A program made the translations under genes and the position numbers. From Novosphingobium lentum NBRC 107847 (GTDB taxonomy: Bacteria > Pseudomonadota > Alphaproteobacteria > Sphingomonadales > Sphingomonadaceae), in NCBI RefSeq assembly GCF_001590965.1, contig NZ_BCTW01000011.1, forward strand, positions 85,710 to 149,709: 64,000 nt of DNA. Direction: 5' to 3'. The notes beneath the pieces are model-generated. The model ran no database searches. It was not told the DNA's origin and was given only the letters and a program-made list of their open reading frames with translations. How positions within the stretch are numbered: position 1 is the first letter of the stretch; each line of letters opens with the position of its first letter. Positions 35,665-44,378 of this stretch are shown piece by piece.

Positions 35665-36903
35665 TCAACAGAGTTTTGCCATCAGCCGACCGGCGGCCCC
35701 CTGCTCCGCGGCCAGATTACGATTATAGGCGAGCGGCATCCGTGGCGATTTCCACCGCAACGCATCCATGATCCCGGCGAGATCCTCGCCGCTCGCGAAC
35801 AGGTCCTGGTTCAGCCCGATCCGCGTCGAGTGCGCACTGATCCCCATGAGCAGCCGCGCTAGGTCCTCCGCCATCAGGTCGGGCAATGCCCCAAGATTGA
35901 ACGCCCGCTGGATGATCGACCGGAAGATCGGCCCGATCGATCCCGGATGCAGCGCCACGTTGCCGATGTCATATTCAATCCGCGCCTTCACGGCGGGCCT
36001 GGAAAGCGTCTTGCGCAAATCCCACGTCTCGCGGCCTGAGATGCTGTCGATCGGCCGACCGCGCACGGCGGCGCGGGCCTTGTAGCGCCGCACCTGCACC
36101 CGCCGGAACAGCGGCCCCGCCGTGATCTCGGCTGCCTCGGTCCAGGCTGCGATCGCCGCGACGGTGCGCGGGCTGAGATAGGCGGTGGCCCCCTCCCCGT
36201 CCTGGTCGCCCTTGCTGCGCAGGATCTGCAGTAGCCGCGCCTCGGGGTCGATCGCCTCCTCGATATGCTCGGCCGCGACTGCGACCAGCTCGGAAGCCCG
36301 CAGTCCTGTGTCATAGGCGGCCGACAGGAGGGCGCGATCGCGCAGCCCCGGCAGATCCTCGGCGCAGCTCTCGAGCAGCGCCCGCACGTTGAGCCCGCGC
36401 GGGGCGTCGCGCTCGACATTGCGCACCGGCCCCTTGAATCGTAATGGCCGTGCCTGCTTCTGCGCCGCCCCCTTATCGCGCCGGACCGCCTGCAGGCGCA
36501 GCTTGACCAGCGGAGCCGGCGTCGGATCCTTGAGATCGAGCAGCTGGTGGATCTTCGCGATTGACGCCTTGTAGCGGGACAATGATGCGGGCCGGCTCCC
36601 CTTCCCTGCCCGCGCATCGAGATAATCGGCCACCGTCTCGGCCGTCGCCGGCAGGGCGATCCGGTTGGTGCGCCGGCACCAGGCGTCGAACGCCTCGACG
36701 TCGGATTTGAGCGCGCGGATGCTGTGGGGCGACGAAGCAGCCTGATAGGCGACGATCAGCGCCTCGTCGACGGTGATGCGCTCGCCGACGCGCATCTGCA
36801 CGATCGTCCAGGCAAGGTCGGTCGGGGCTCTGACGGCAGCCAGGGTCGCGTCAGGCAGCGCTACAGCGGTTTTAAGCCCTTCCCGGGCGGTTTGGGTGCC
36901 CAT
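35665..36903 (-). CDS. Tyrosine recombinase/integrase
   Basis: This 412-residue (from ATG 36903) phage-integrase-family enzyme has an N-terminal SAM-like core-binding domain and a C-terminal catalytic domain with R202 (YDTGLRASEL), H358 and R361 (AHSTRIG), and nucleophile Y393 (PLAYNRNL). A longer frame from 36957 is open, but GAGGAG before 36903 favours the shorter start. A dif-like site lies 61 bp upstream of the start, and the plasmid origin is 1.4 kb away, so a role in plasmid multimer resolution is likely. Confidence 0.88.
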   Translation of the reverse strand: MGTQTAREGLKTAVALPDATLAAVRAPTDLAWTIVQMRVGERITVDEALIVAYQAASSPHSIRALKSDVEAFDAWCRRTNRIALPATAETVADYLDARAGKGSRPASLSRYKASIAKIHQLLDLKDPTPAPLVKLRLQAVRRDKGAAQKQARPLRFKGPVRNVERDAPRGLNVRALLESCAEDLPGLRDRALLSAAYDTGLRASELVAVAAEHIEEAIDPEARLLQILRSKGDQDGEGATAYLSPRTVAAIAAWTEAAEITAGPLFRRVQVRRYKARAAVRGRPIDSISGRETWDLRKTLSRPAVKARIEYDIGNVALHPGSIGPIFRSIIQRAFNLGALPDLMAEDLARLLMGISAHSTRIGLNQDLFASGEDLAGIMDALRWKSPRMPLAYNRNLAAEQGAAGRLMAKLC

Positions 36904-36963
36904 GATGCGCCACGCTCCTCGGCGCCATCTGTACCGCACCTTATAAAGAGGCGTCAATTCCGC

Positions 36964-36991
36964 TTATGTGATAACTGCAATTATCATAGGT
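36964..36991. other. dif-like tyrosine recombinase core site (11-6-11)
   Basis: TTATGTGATAA, a 6-base spacer CTGCAA, and TTATCATAGGT form the arm-spacer-arm layout of XerCD dif sites, with ATAA and TTAT at the inner edges. The arms match in inverted orientation at 7 of 11 positions. It lies in the intergenic region just upstream of the tyrosine recombinase gene. Confidence 0.55.
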
Positions 36992-37052
36992 CCGTATTTT
37001 AGAAGCATCGTCGTGGTAGACTGGAGTTACATCTTCGGGATATGTTTAGCGT

Positions 37053-38102
37053 ATGACACGCCCGATACCTGATCTTTCGGAGCCGGTTTGGACGTCCAAA
37101 CTGGTCTCCGCTCTTGAGCGGGCGGCGGCATCGATCAGCCGCCTCGATGCCCGTGTTTCCGTCAGTCCTGCCGCCGCACCGTGGTCTCTACGAGCTTCGT
37201 GGACCGGCTATACCACCGCGCTCAGGGGTCAGTCCGCAGAAATCGACGAAATCGATATTTTTAGCCGGGAAAGTGGGGTCAAATTGCCGGGTCGGCCCGC
37301 AATGCCGACCCACGTAGATGATCCGGGTACTCTTCAGGCATGGCAAGGGCGGCTGAGGCAACGGCAACCATATTATTGGCGAGATGTAGCTGCGATACCG
37401 ACTGATGTCGCCGAAGACTGGAACCGACGCCCGGCTTTGCTTCGCGCACTCGAGGTCGCCGCCCGACATGCAAGGGCGGACGCTACCATCACGCCGTGTC
37501 TCACGATCCCCTCCCTGCTGCGCTCGATGAAAATCACCCATGCAATGCTCCCATGCCTGACCATCGCGGACAAGGCGTTCCGCCTCGCGCCCAGCGAAAG
37601 TCAGGCCATCATCGTACGAAACCTCCGTGCACTCGCCGATCGAGCCGAAGAGGGGCTCCGGCGGCTCCAGGCGCTCGAAGATCATCGGTTGCGAGCAGCA
37701 GCGGCCGTCTGCGATGCCCATCGCCCAGGGAAGCTTCTCGAACTCCTAGCGCTGGTCCAGTTCGCCCCAGTTGTCAGCCCGCGCCTGATCGCGCAGAAAT
37801 TGGGTGTGACCCTGTCTGGCGCCGGCAAGCTGCTCATGCGGGCCGCGGACCTTGAGCTGCTTACCGAGGTTAGTGGTCGTAGGGCTTGGCGAACATACAT
37901 GGCCCCGGATCTCGCGGTTGCCTTCGGGTTCGCTTCTCGGCCGGTGGGGCGACCCCACGCCGCGCCTCGACAGCTGCCGGATCTTGAGCCCGCCCTGACC
38001 GCGTTCGATCGCGAGATGGCGGAGGTTGACGCGATGCTGGCGAAGTTTAGCGTCGTCTCACTTGCCGAGCAAGTCGACCATTCCACCAGCGTTGACGGCT
38101 GA
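37053..38102 (+). CDS. DUF1612 / helix-turn-helix plasmid protein (RHE_PE00001 type)
   Basis: This 349-residue protein resembles the DUF1612 family common on rhizobial and sphingomonad plasmids: an N-terminal region with WTGYTTALRGQSAEIDEIDI and a C-terminal winged helix around LIAQKLGVTLSGAGKLLMRA. It is probably a DNA-binding regulator. It lies between the recombinase and the replication origin, reading toward the origin. Its exact role is unknown. Confidence 0.75.
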   Translation: MTRPIPDLSEPVWTSKLVSALERAAASISRLDARVSVSPAAAPWSLRASWTGYTTALRGQSAEIDEIDIFSRESGVKLPGRPAMPTHVDDPGTLQAWQGRLRQRQPYYWRDVAAIPTDVAEDWNRRPALLRALEVAARHARADATITPCLTIPSLLRSMKITHAMLPCLTIADKAFRLAPSESQAIIVRNLRALADRAEEGLRRLQALEDHRLRAAAAVCDAHRPGKLLELLALVQFAPVVSPRLIAQKLGVTLSGAGKLLMRAADLELLTEVSGRRAWRTYMAPDLAVAFGFASRPVGRPHAAPRQLPDLEPALTAFDREMAEVDAMLAKFSVVSLAEQVDHSTSVDG

Positions 38103-38298
38103 TGAGCGTCAAAGCATTGCTGGTGGCTTGATGGTGCAGCAATCGCCCTCACTTCTGCTTCAAATCTCAGAATCAAGAATCACAGAATCCGCCGCAGGCG
38201 TGACGTTAAGGGGGTTATCTCTTTAGGTTATAAAGTTAGAGGCGCGCTGGATGTCGGGAAGTCTCGGAAATCCGGCGATTCGCAGCCTGTGGATAGAA

Positions 38299-38564
38299 TC
38301 TGATAACACGCAGTCCCATCTCCGATAGCACGACGCTCCGATTCTAATAACACGATGAGCTGCACCTGATAGCACGATGCCAGCTTGAGGGCCTTGTGGA
38401 TAACTCGAAATGGCGTTGATCGATCGGGCAGTGGAGTCGCCAAGTTGGTGTTCCGATTCAGATTTGACCGACGCACTCCAAACCGGGCCGGTGAGAGGCC
38501 CAACGACGGATAAGGCGAGCGTGTTATCGGGAAGGCCGTGCTCTCCTGGTATCGTGTTATCGGA
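38299..38564. repeat. RepA iterons (four direct, two inverted)
   Basis: On the plus strand, variants of TGATARCACGATG occur at 38301 (TGATAACACGCAG), about 38323 (CGATAGCACGACG), 38345 (TAATAACACGATG) and 38368 (TGATAGCACGATG), spaced about 22 bases apart, two helical turns. Two copies in the opposite direction (CGTGTTATCGG) lie at 38520 and 38553. The regular spacing and the mixed orientation fit binding of the adjacent RepA. Confidence 0.8.
38395..38403 (-). promoter_or_regulatory. DnaA box
   Basis: TGTGGATAA is the exact inverse of the consensus TTATCCACA. It lies 16 bases after the last of the four direct iterons; a one-mismatch copy (TGTGGATAG) is at 38289-38297, before the first iteron. 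DnaA boxes flanking iterons are usual in theta origins. Confidence 0.75.
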
Positions 38565-38893
38565 AATGGGATTCTGCGCTGATCGGTCGCGCAGCCTTTC
38601 TGGGCATCCCTTTTCGTGATCGCGACGGCCCCCCTGCCCCGATATTTGGACGCCCAGTCGAATCAAAAGTCGCGTATTCGGGCGGATTTTCGATCAGATT
38701 GCATGCGGCGGTACGCCACAACTGCACGTGTTTTTAGAATCACGCGATCTCCTGGCCACGCCAGTTACTTCGGAGGGACAGCGTTGAATGCCAGCTATTT
38801 ATGCGGGCTAGCTTGCCCCAAAATGGACATTCCCGAAAACACGCTCGAGGCACGGTCATCGCGCGACGTGTGGAGGGGTGATCCGCGTGCTGC

Positions 38894-40201
38894 TTAGTAG
38901 CCTGGCAAATCGTGCTTGTTGCGTTCGTGGTGCTTCTTCATGAAGCCTTGGAAGCGCTTTGAGTAGTTTCGGGGCATCTCGGACGGGTTCGAATTCAGGA
39001 ACGCGTCAAACTGCTTCATCAGCACATCCAGATCCCATCCTGGGCATTCGGCTCGAATCGCATCATAAACCTCGGGATCGAGAACGTCTTTGGCTCGCCC
39101 GCCGCGAACGCGGGGAGCAGCGGCGGCGACTGCGGCGTAGCTCGGATGATGAGGATCCGTGCTGGTCGCCGGCTCGACTGCCTTGAGGCTTGCGGTTGCC
39201 CTTGCCAGTAGATTTCGTGTCAGCTTCATGTCGACGAAGTCGTCGTCAGGAGAAGACTTCGGAGCAGAAGACGGACGCGGGTTGGCGCCGGCGGCTTTGG
39301 TCGTTGCCTTGGCGACCACTTCTGTCGACCGACCTGCGCCCTCAAGGAAGCGCCGCATGACCATTTTGAGCTTCGGCCGGGGAGTCTCCGCGCCAATCAC
39401 TTCGAGATCAATCTCGGGGAGAGTGTTGCCGCGTGCAAGCTCGAGGATCTTGTTCTTGAATGACGGCAGTGAGCTTTCGCTGCCACTCTTCTGGTGCAGT
39501 GTCTCGAATCCGATCGTGAACCCCTCGGCGCCGTTGCCGCCGGCGTGCTTGCGGCTCGCCCGATACAGCCATTTGCCGAGCCCGCTCGTGATCTCGAAGT
39601 AGAGTGGCGAGATCGCCAGGACATTGCGCTTGTCCATCACGCCATCGAAGAACCACTTCGATAACGTGATCTCCATGCCAAGGGATCGCTGCGTCCGCTC
39701 GTCGACCAAATGCGTATAGCTGTCGATCCACGAAAAGGTTGTCTCTCGCGTCCGCGAGTTGGCACGGATATTGGTCTTGATCGTCGTGGCCTGCAGGCGA
39801 TCGAGCGCGCCGATCAAGCGCTCGTACGCTCTCCCGCTGTTTCCCCAGCAAATGCGCTTGAGCATGTCACCAGGCTGCACGCGAATGGTCGGCGATAGAT
39901 CGTTGTCACCACGTTCCCGCAGCTCGTTCAAATGGGATGCGAGGTAGATCATGATGTCCGCGTCCCAGATCGTCGCCATTCCATACTCTGGATTGGCCGA
40001 GACATGAACGGTCACGGTCTTGTCGGGGCTGACATACTCGATTGGCTTGATCCGTCTCTTCTTTGACAAGCTGAAGAAGGGACGCTGCATTGTCTCCTGA
40101 TAATCCCGCAGCGATACATCGCTGAAGTCGGGCAGCGTGAAGAACATTTCGAACTGTATGCGCCGCCCGCCAACGATCGTCGCTTGCGGCTTACTGGTCA
40201 C
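38894..40201 (-). CDS. repA: Replication initiator protein RepA (RPA family)
   Basis: This 435-residue initiator belongs to the replication protein A family of alphaproteobacterial plasmids: an N-terminal FFTLPDFSDVSLRDYQETMQ block and winged-helix regions with DADIMIYLASHLNE and GRAYERLIGALDRLQATTI. A Lys/Pro/Ala-rich linker (about 295-345) joins a C-terminal segment with DVLDPEVYDAIRAECPGWDL. It would bind the iterons immediately downstream of its stop. The gene order parA-parB-repA on one strand suggests one operon. Confidence 0.9.
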   Translation of the reverse strand: MTSKPQATIVGGRRIQFEMFFTLPDFSDVSLRDYQETMQRPFFSLSKKRRIKPIEYVSPDKTVTVHVSANPEYGMATIWDADIMIYLASHLNELRERGDNDLSPTIRVQPGDMLKRICWGNSGRAYERLIGALDRLQATTIKTNIRANSRTRETTFSWIDSYTHLVDERTQRSLGMEITLSKWFFDGVMDKRNVLAISPLYFEITSGLGKWLYRASRKHAGGNGAEGFTIGFETLHQKSGSESSLPSFKNKILELARGNTLPEIDLEVIGAETPRPKLKMVMRRFLEGAGRSTEVVAKATTKAAGANPRPSSAPKSSPDDDFVDMKLTRNLLARATASLKAVEPATSTDPHHPSYAAVAAAAPRVRGGRAKDVLDPEVYDAIRAECPGWDLDVLMKQFDAFLNSNPSEMPRNYSKRFQGFMKKHHERNKHDLPGY

Positions 40202-40227
40202 ACCGAAAACCTAACAAAATCAAAGAT

Positions 40228-40243
40228 GTCCCACGCGTGGGAC
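40228..40243. promoter_or_regulatory. Perfect 16-bp palindrome between repA and parB, possible parS or rep operator
   Basis: GTCCCACGCGTGGGAC is a perfect 16-bp palindrome in the 130-bp gap between the parB stop and the repA start. It resembles ParB centromere sites in size and symmetry and sits where a plasmid parS or a RepA autoregulatory operator would be expected. Confidence 0.6.
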
Positions 40244-40331
40244 GCGCCGGTCAAGGTATTGTAATAAAAGGATAAAGGCGTGTTTTCCAGAGTTGCACAA
40301 CGCCGCAAAAAACAGGTGTTGGAGACGCCGT

Positions 40332-41345
40332 TCACCGCGCCGCTCTCTTCAGGATCTTCGCATTCTCGATTAGCGGCCGCAGCGCAGAGAGAATATCCTC
40401 GGCAGAAAGCTCGGTGGGGTTTAGCGTGATCGTCAATCCGCGAGCCCGGTCGCGATCGACTTGACCGATCGATGCTCCCTTGACCTCAATGAGCGCCTTT
40501 TGCGAGCGACCCGTACGGGTCGTTGTCGTCGCCGCAACGAGACGGGCAACCACGTCGCTCCCGCTGATCGGTTCCTCGTCGCCGGACTGCCTAAAGCTCT
40601 GTTCTGCCGCGATGACCTTGGCCGCTTCTTCCATTTTGGAGCGAAGCGTCGGCGTTCGCAGTGGAGGTAGGAGCTTGTCGCCATGCCGCACTTGGAGGTC
40701 CATCGGCGAGTTAAAGGCGCTGACGATCGATTGGGGAATCTCGGTAAGGCCGATATACCGGGCGAGGGTGGATTTGGAGAGCTTCACGCGATCGGCCATC
40801 TTGGTCTGGACGCCAGCATAATAGGCATCGACCGCTGCCTTGTAATTCGACCCCCGCTCCAGGTCAGAGATGTCCTCTCGCTCGCGGTTTTCGATATCCG
40901 CCAGCCGAAACGCGGCCTCATCGTCGAGATCTTCGATGATCGCGACGAGCTCGATTTCCGGGAAATGGTGGGCATTCAGCCACGATATCGCCCAATGGCG
41001 GCGGGTGCCGATCACCAGTTCGTATTGCAACTCAGCCTGGGGTGTCCTGCGCACCACAACGGGGATGCGGTTGCCATTCTCCGCCTGGATCGAGTCAATC
41101 AAGCTCCGGACGCGATCTTCGGTGAGAAGCGCGTAATCGCGGGCGTTGCCGGGCCAAACCGAACATTCAGCCGGCTTCAGCTTGATGGTGGGGCGCTTCA
41201 CCATTCGAGCGGCCTCGGTAAAGCCCTCAAGCCGCTTCGTGGTGAAGGTGGTCTTGGACACTGGCGACGACGCATCGTTCGCGTCAGGAACAAGTGCTGG
41301 CGGGGACGATGCCAACGCCTCGCCGATGAGCGATCGCCGGCTCAT
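40332..41345 (-). CDS. parB: Plasmid partition protein ParB/RepB
   Basis: This 337-residue ParB-family protein has an N-terminal CTP/nuclease-fold domain (VVVRRTPQAELQYELVIGTRRHWA, with the GxRRxxA motif) and the box II region RLADIENREREDISDLERG. The central helix-turn-helix is VKLSKSTLARYIGLTEIPQ. It binds the plasmid centromere. The start overlaps the parA stop by 4 bp. Confidence 0.9.
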   Translation of the reverse strand: MSRRSLIGEALASSPPALVPDANDASSPVSKTTFTTKRLEGFTEAARMVKRPTIKLKPAECSVWPGNARDYALLTEDRVRSLIDSIQAENGNRIPVVVRRTPQAELQYELVIGTRRHWAISWLNAHHFPEIELVAIIEDLDDEAAFRLADIENREREDISDLERGSNYKAAVDAYYAGVQTKMADRVKLSKSTLARYIGLTEIPQSIVSAFNSPMDLQVRHGDKLLPPLRTPTLRSKMEEAAKVIAAEQSFRQSGDEEPISGSDVVARLVAATTTTRTGRSQKALIEVKGASIGQVDRDRARGLTITLNPTELSAEDILSALRPLIENAKILKRAAR

Positions 41346-42541
41346 GCCGCGACACTCGCAACGGCGTCAGACTTGCGTCCCGAGATGCTCTGCGAGGGCC
41401 ATTGCTCGCGCACCTGCTGCAACACTTCACCAAAGACATCGTCGAGATTCTCGCGACACCGCTGATAGGTCGCGTGCGACGCTGAAGGCTTGCTCTCATA
41501 GACCGATCGGAAAGCCTGGGTCGCGTTCTTGATTTCTTCCGACGCGAGGATTGGCTTGCTCAGCAGAAAATTGGCGTACGTCGCCTGCATCATCTTCCAC
41601 ATGTCGTTCTCGCCGGGCTTGCTCGGTGAGAAGGCCGAACATACTATACGAATGAAGCCGTAATCGACCGGCGTTCCGTTGGCCTCTAGTACCTCGATAT
41701 TCTCGGTGATCGTTTCCATGAAATGGATCGTGGAGAGATAATCGAGCTGGCGCGCCGGCACGGGAACAAGAAGCCCCGTAGCCGCCGCCATCACATTGAG
41801 CCCTAGGAATCCCATGGCGGGTGGCGGATCCAATAGGATCACGTCAAAATTCTTGATGACGCTCGATATGCCGATGCGCAGCCTTTGCAGTCCTTCACGG
41901 ACCGCTTGGCCACCCTCACGCAGCGTGGCCGTCAGATCCCATTCGGCATCCTGAAGACCAAGGCTAGAGGGTACGATCTTGATGGTCGGCCACGCGGTGT
42001 CGCGAATGGCGAGCGGGAACTCGTCAAACGTACTCCGCGGCGACAGAAAATTCCCTAGCGTCTGCTCGTCGTCGAGCAACGACTCAGGCTGGATATCGAA
42101 CATTGTGGTCGTTGACGCCTGTGGGTCGCAGTCGATCACGAGAACGCTGTAACCATGCAGCGCCAAGAAGTCGGCAAAATGCTTGGTGATTGTGCTCTTT
42201 CCGACGCCGCCTTTAAAGTTCTGAATGGCAATGATCACTGCATCTTCGTCCGGAGCCTTGCCGGCATGAATACCGAGTGCTTCCCGGATCTTTGTCAGAT
42301 CTTCCAACGTGTAAAAGCGCCGACCATTGCCAAGCTGCTTGGGCGGGGCAAGCCGGCCTTCCTTCTCAGCCTTGGCCAACGCCTCGGGCGTGCGACCGAC
42401 AAGGTCTGCCGCCATCCCGGGGCCAAAAGTAAGATCCAGAACCTTTCGGTCCTCCGGTTTGAACACGATCGCCTTTACGCGGTCACGCATCTGCTCACAC
42501 GACCGCGTCATGTTTCGCAGGGTGTTCACCGTATAGGTCAT
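41342..42541 (-). CDS. parA: Plasmid partition ATPase ParA
   Basis: From MTYTVNTLRN this is a 399-residue ParA with an N-terminal MerR-like DNA-binding domain (GRRFYTLEDLTKIREALG) and the deviant Walker A KGGVGKST at 110-117, then VLVIDCDPQAS and VILLDPPPAMGF. It drives plasmid segregation with ParB and represses its own promoter. An upstream ATG at 42577 is open, but the shorter form starts at the usual place for this family. Confidence 0.92.
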   Translation of the reverse strand: MTYTVNTLRNMTRSCEQMRDRVKAIVFKPEDRKVLDLTFGPGMAADLVGRTPEALAKAEKEGRLAPPKQLGNGRRFYTLEDLTKIREALGIHAGKAPDEDAVIIAIQNFKGGVGKSTITKHFADFLALHGYSVLVIDCDPQASTTTMFDIQPESLLDDEQTLGNFLSPRSTFDEFPLAIRDTAWPTIKIVPSSLGLQDAEWDLTATLREGGQAVREGLQRLRIGISSVIKNFDVILLDPPPAMGFLGLNVMAAATGLLVPVPARQLDYLSTIHFMETITENIEVLEANGTPVDYGFIRIVCSAFSPSKPGENDMWKMMQATYANFLLSKPILASEEIKNATQAFRSVYESKPSASHATYQRCRENLDDVFGEVLQQVREQWPSQSISGRKSDAVASVAA

Positions 42542-42985
42542 GCGCGGCCAGCTCCCCTCCGAATCAGGGATTCCCAACTCGGTTAGTGTTCAATGGCGTT
42601 AAATCGAGATGAATGTCAAACCGGCGCATCAAACTCTCCCCGACTCTGAATCTGGCGGAGGTGGTCCCGAGCTTTGCAAACCAGCTTCGGTTCGGTCGGC
42701 CCTAATGCTAATCGAGAGGTACGCGCAAAGTCGGAAGCCAACTCGGCCAAACGCGACAGTCCCATTGCAGCCCTGGTCGAAGTTGATCAACCCTTAGTCC
42801 GGAGCGAGCGGCCTCGAGCTGGCCCTCCCTCTATATGGGGGGATACCAAAGCGTTGACGCCTCACTGTAACATCGAGTCCCGCGCTCGTTGGCAATTCTT
42901 GGGGAACGGTCTTCGCTCGGTGAACCGACAGCGGATGGATCGCGGTTTTGGCCCTATTCCGGGTGAAAAATAGCGAGGAGGCGAC
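42542..42985. other. Divergent promoter region between parA and ssb
   Basis: This 444-bp region separates the leftward partition/replication operon from the rightward plasmid core block. It contains a 10-bp palindrome GTTGATCAAC at 42782 and short A/T-rich stretches. No gene is convincing. It must carry the parA promoter and the ssb promoter. Confidence 0.45.
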
Positions 42986-43306
42986 ATGATCAATTACGCG
43001 AAGTTCGAGATCATCGGTCGAATCGGGGAGATCGACGCCAAGCCGAAGGTCACCAACATTTCGGTGTGCGCGAACTACCGACGTCGAGGTGAAGGCGACC
43101 AGTGGATCGAGGACAGCTACTGGAACCGCGTTGTCATCTTCAGCGATGGCCAGCGCAAATATGTCGAGGAGAAAGCGCATGTTGGCGATCTGGTACGGAT
43201 CGCGGGGCGCCTTCGCGACAGCTCCTACGAGCGTGACGGAACCACTCACTACACGACTGATCGAATTGTCGAGGAGTTCGGCGTCCTTGCCCCCAAGATA
43301 AATTAG
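42986..43306 (+). CDS. ssb: Single-stranded DNA-binding protein (short form)
   Basis: This 106-residue OB-fold protein has an SSB-like core: KFEIIGRIGEIDAKPKVTNI, then YWNRVVIFSDGQRKYVEEKA, then GDLVRIAGRLRDSSYERDG. It lacks the acidic C-terminal tail that recruits partner proteins in full-length SSB, so it may only coat DNA. GAGGAGG precedes the ATG. It heads the plasmid core block, where ssb genes are often expressed early after conjugation. Confidence 0.85.
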   Translation: MINYAKFEIIGRIGEIDAKPKVTNISVCANYRRRGEGDQWIEDSYWNRVVIFSDGQRKYVEEKAHVGDLVRIAGRLRDSSYERDGTTHYTTDRIVEEFGVLAPKIN

Positions 43307-43332
43307 GCTTTCAGACGGCGGTCCCTGACGCA

Positions 43333-43369
43333 GAGGAGAGGGTGCCGATCGATCTTCGGTTCAATGTGA
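43333..43369 (+). promoter_or_regulatory. Leader element copy (weak), before primase gene
   Basis: GAGGAGAGGGTGCC, then a diverged segment with ATCTTCGGTTC, lies 13-49 bases before the primase ATG. It is a weaker copy of the leader found at 44313, 48621 and 53343. Confidence 0.35.
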
Positions 43370-43381
43370 CCGGAGACGACA

Positions 43382-44308
43382 ATGATCGAATGCAATCAGA
43401 CCGACAGGACGATCTCTATGGCGAGACTACCGCTGGACGCTGAAATCCGGGCAAAGAACATCGTCGAAAAGCTCGGCGGGATCTGGCGCGGCGCCCGTGG
43501 TGAATGTCTCTGTCCCGCTCATGATGACAGCTCGCCGAGCTTGTCGGTCCGCCTGGGCAACACCGCCATTCTCTTTCACTGCTTCGCCGGTTGTACTCCC
43601 GTCGAGGTGATGAAGGCGCTCGAGCGCAATAAGCTTCATGACCGCACCGCGGTGGAAATGCCCGAGGTAAAGTCCAAGCGCGACATGGGCGCCCTAGCCG
43701 TGCGACTGTGGAAGGCCAGTGTGCCTATCGCCGGCACGCTCGCCGAGGAATATCTCCTCGCGCGCGGCCTGTCTCCTCCATACTCCAAGGCGCTGCGCTT
43801 CAACCCTGCGACGATTCTCGGCTCCGGTCCGACTAAACGGATAATGCCGGCTATGATCGCCGCAGCCGAAAACGACATAGGCGTGACGGCCGTCCAGCGG
43901 ACCTTTCTCGATCCCGAAGACGTGCTGCGCAAGCCCATCCCCAAACCCAAGGTGTCGCTTGGACTGATCGGCTCCGCGGCGATTCGGCTTGCCCCCGCCA
44001 CCGACGAACTAGGTCTCGCCGAAGGGATTGAGGACGCTCTCTCGGCGATGGAATGGTTCGGTACGCCGACATGGGCGTTGGGCGGTGTCGAGCGCCTGGC
44101 ATTCGTCGCGATCCCGGAGAGGGTCCGGCGTGTGATCGTCTATGCCGATCGCGGCCGAGCTGCCGAACGCCTGCTGGAAAAAGCGCGGGACCACCTCACC
44201 GCCAATGGTCGCGAGCTCATCCCCCGTCTGCCACAGCAACACGATGACTGGAACGACGCCTGGAGAGCCCGCCTTCAGCGCACCGACGCCGCCGCCGGTC
44301 GGCCATGA
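43382..44308 (+). CDS. CHC2 zinc-finger/TOPRIM primase-like protein
   Basis: This 308-residue protein has a CHC2-type zinc site (C42, C44, H47 and C67, C71 in ECLCPAHDDSSPSLSV and HCFAGC), as in DnaG primases, and a C-terminal TOPRIM domain with AEGIEDAL and VIVYADRGRA. This architecture is common in plasmid and phage primases of alphaproteobacteria. It probably primes replication of the incoming strand. The ATG at 43382 has GGAG 7 bases upstream; a later ATG is at 43418. Confidence 0.85.
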   Translation: MIECNQTDRTISMARLPLDAEIRAKNIVEKLGGIWRGARGECLCPAHDDSSPSLSVRLGNTAILFHCFAGCTPVEVMKALERNKLHDRTAVEMPEVKSKRDMGALAVRLWKASVPIAGTLAEEYLLARGLSPPYSKALRFNPATILGSGPTKRIMPAMIAAAENDIGVTAVQRTFLDPEDVLRKPIPKPKVSLGLIGSAAIRLAPATDELGLAEGIEDALSAMEWFGTPTWALGGVERLAFVAIPERVRRVIVYADRGRAAERLLEKARDHLTANGRELIPRLPQQHDDWNDAWRARLQRTDAAAGRP

Positions 44309-44312
44309 CGTA

Positions 44313-44334
44313 GAGGAGAGGGAGCCTTCGGCCT
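44313..44334 (+). promoter_or_regulatory. Recurring 5' leader element, before the strawberry-notch gene
   Basis: GAGGAGAGGGAGCCTTCGGC occurs 45 bases before the ATG. AGCC/GGCT-type pairing around TTC makes a small hairpin after a purine-rich run. Near-identical copies precede the ParB-like gene (48621) and the 53401 gene. Confidence 0.65.
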
Positions 44335-44378
44335 GTTGATCCGGTGATGAGCACCGGGCGACAGAACGGAGCACCTCG

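Larger units (their letters stand above)
38103..38893. other. Plasmid replication origin region (oriV)
   Basis: This 791-bp gene-free region lies downstream of repA (which reads away on the minus strand). It contains six iteron-like repeats and a perfect DnaA box, the hallmarks of an iteron-regulated theta origin. The stretch 38600-38893 shows no further repeats that I can see. Confidence 0.75.

Noticed and set aside
42782..42791. Palindrome GTTGATCAAC upstream of parA as a centromere
   Set aside because: A 10-bp palindrome is common by chance; the 16-bp palindrome at 40228 is a much better candidate.
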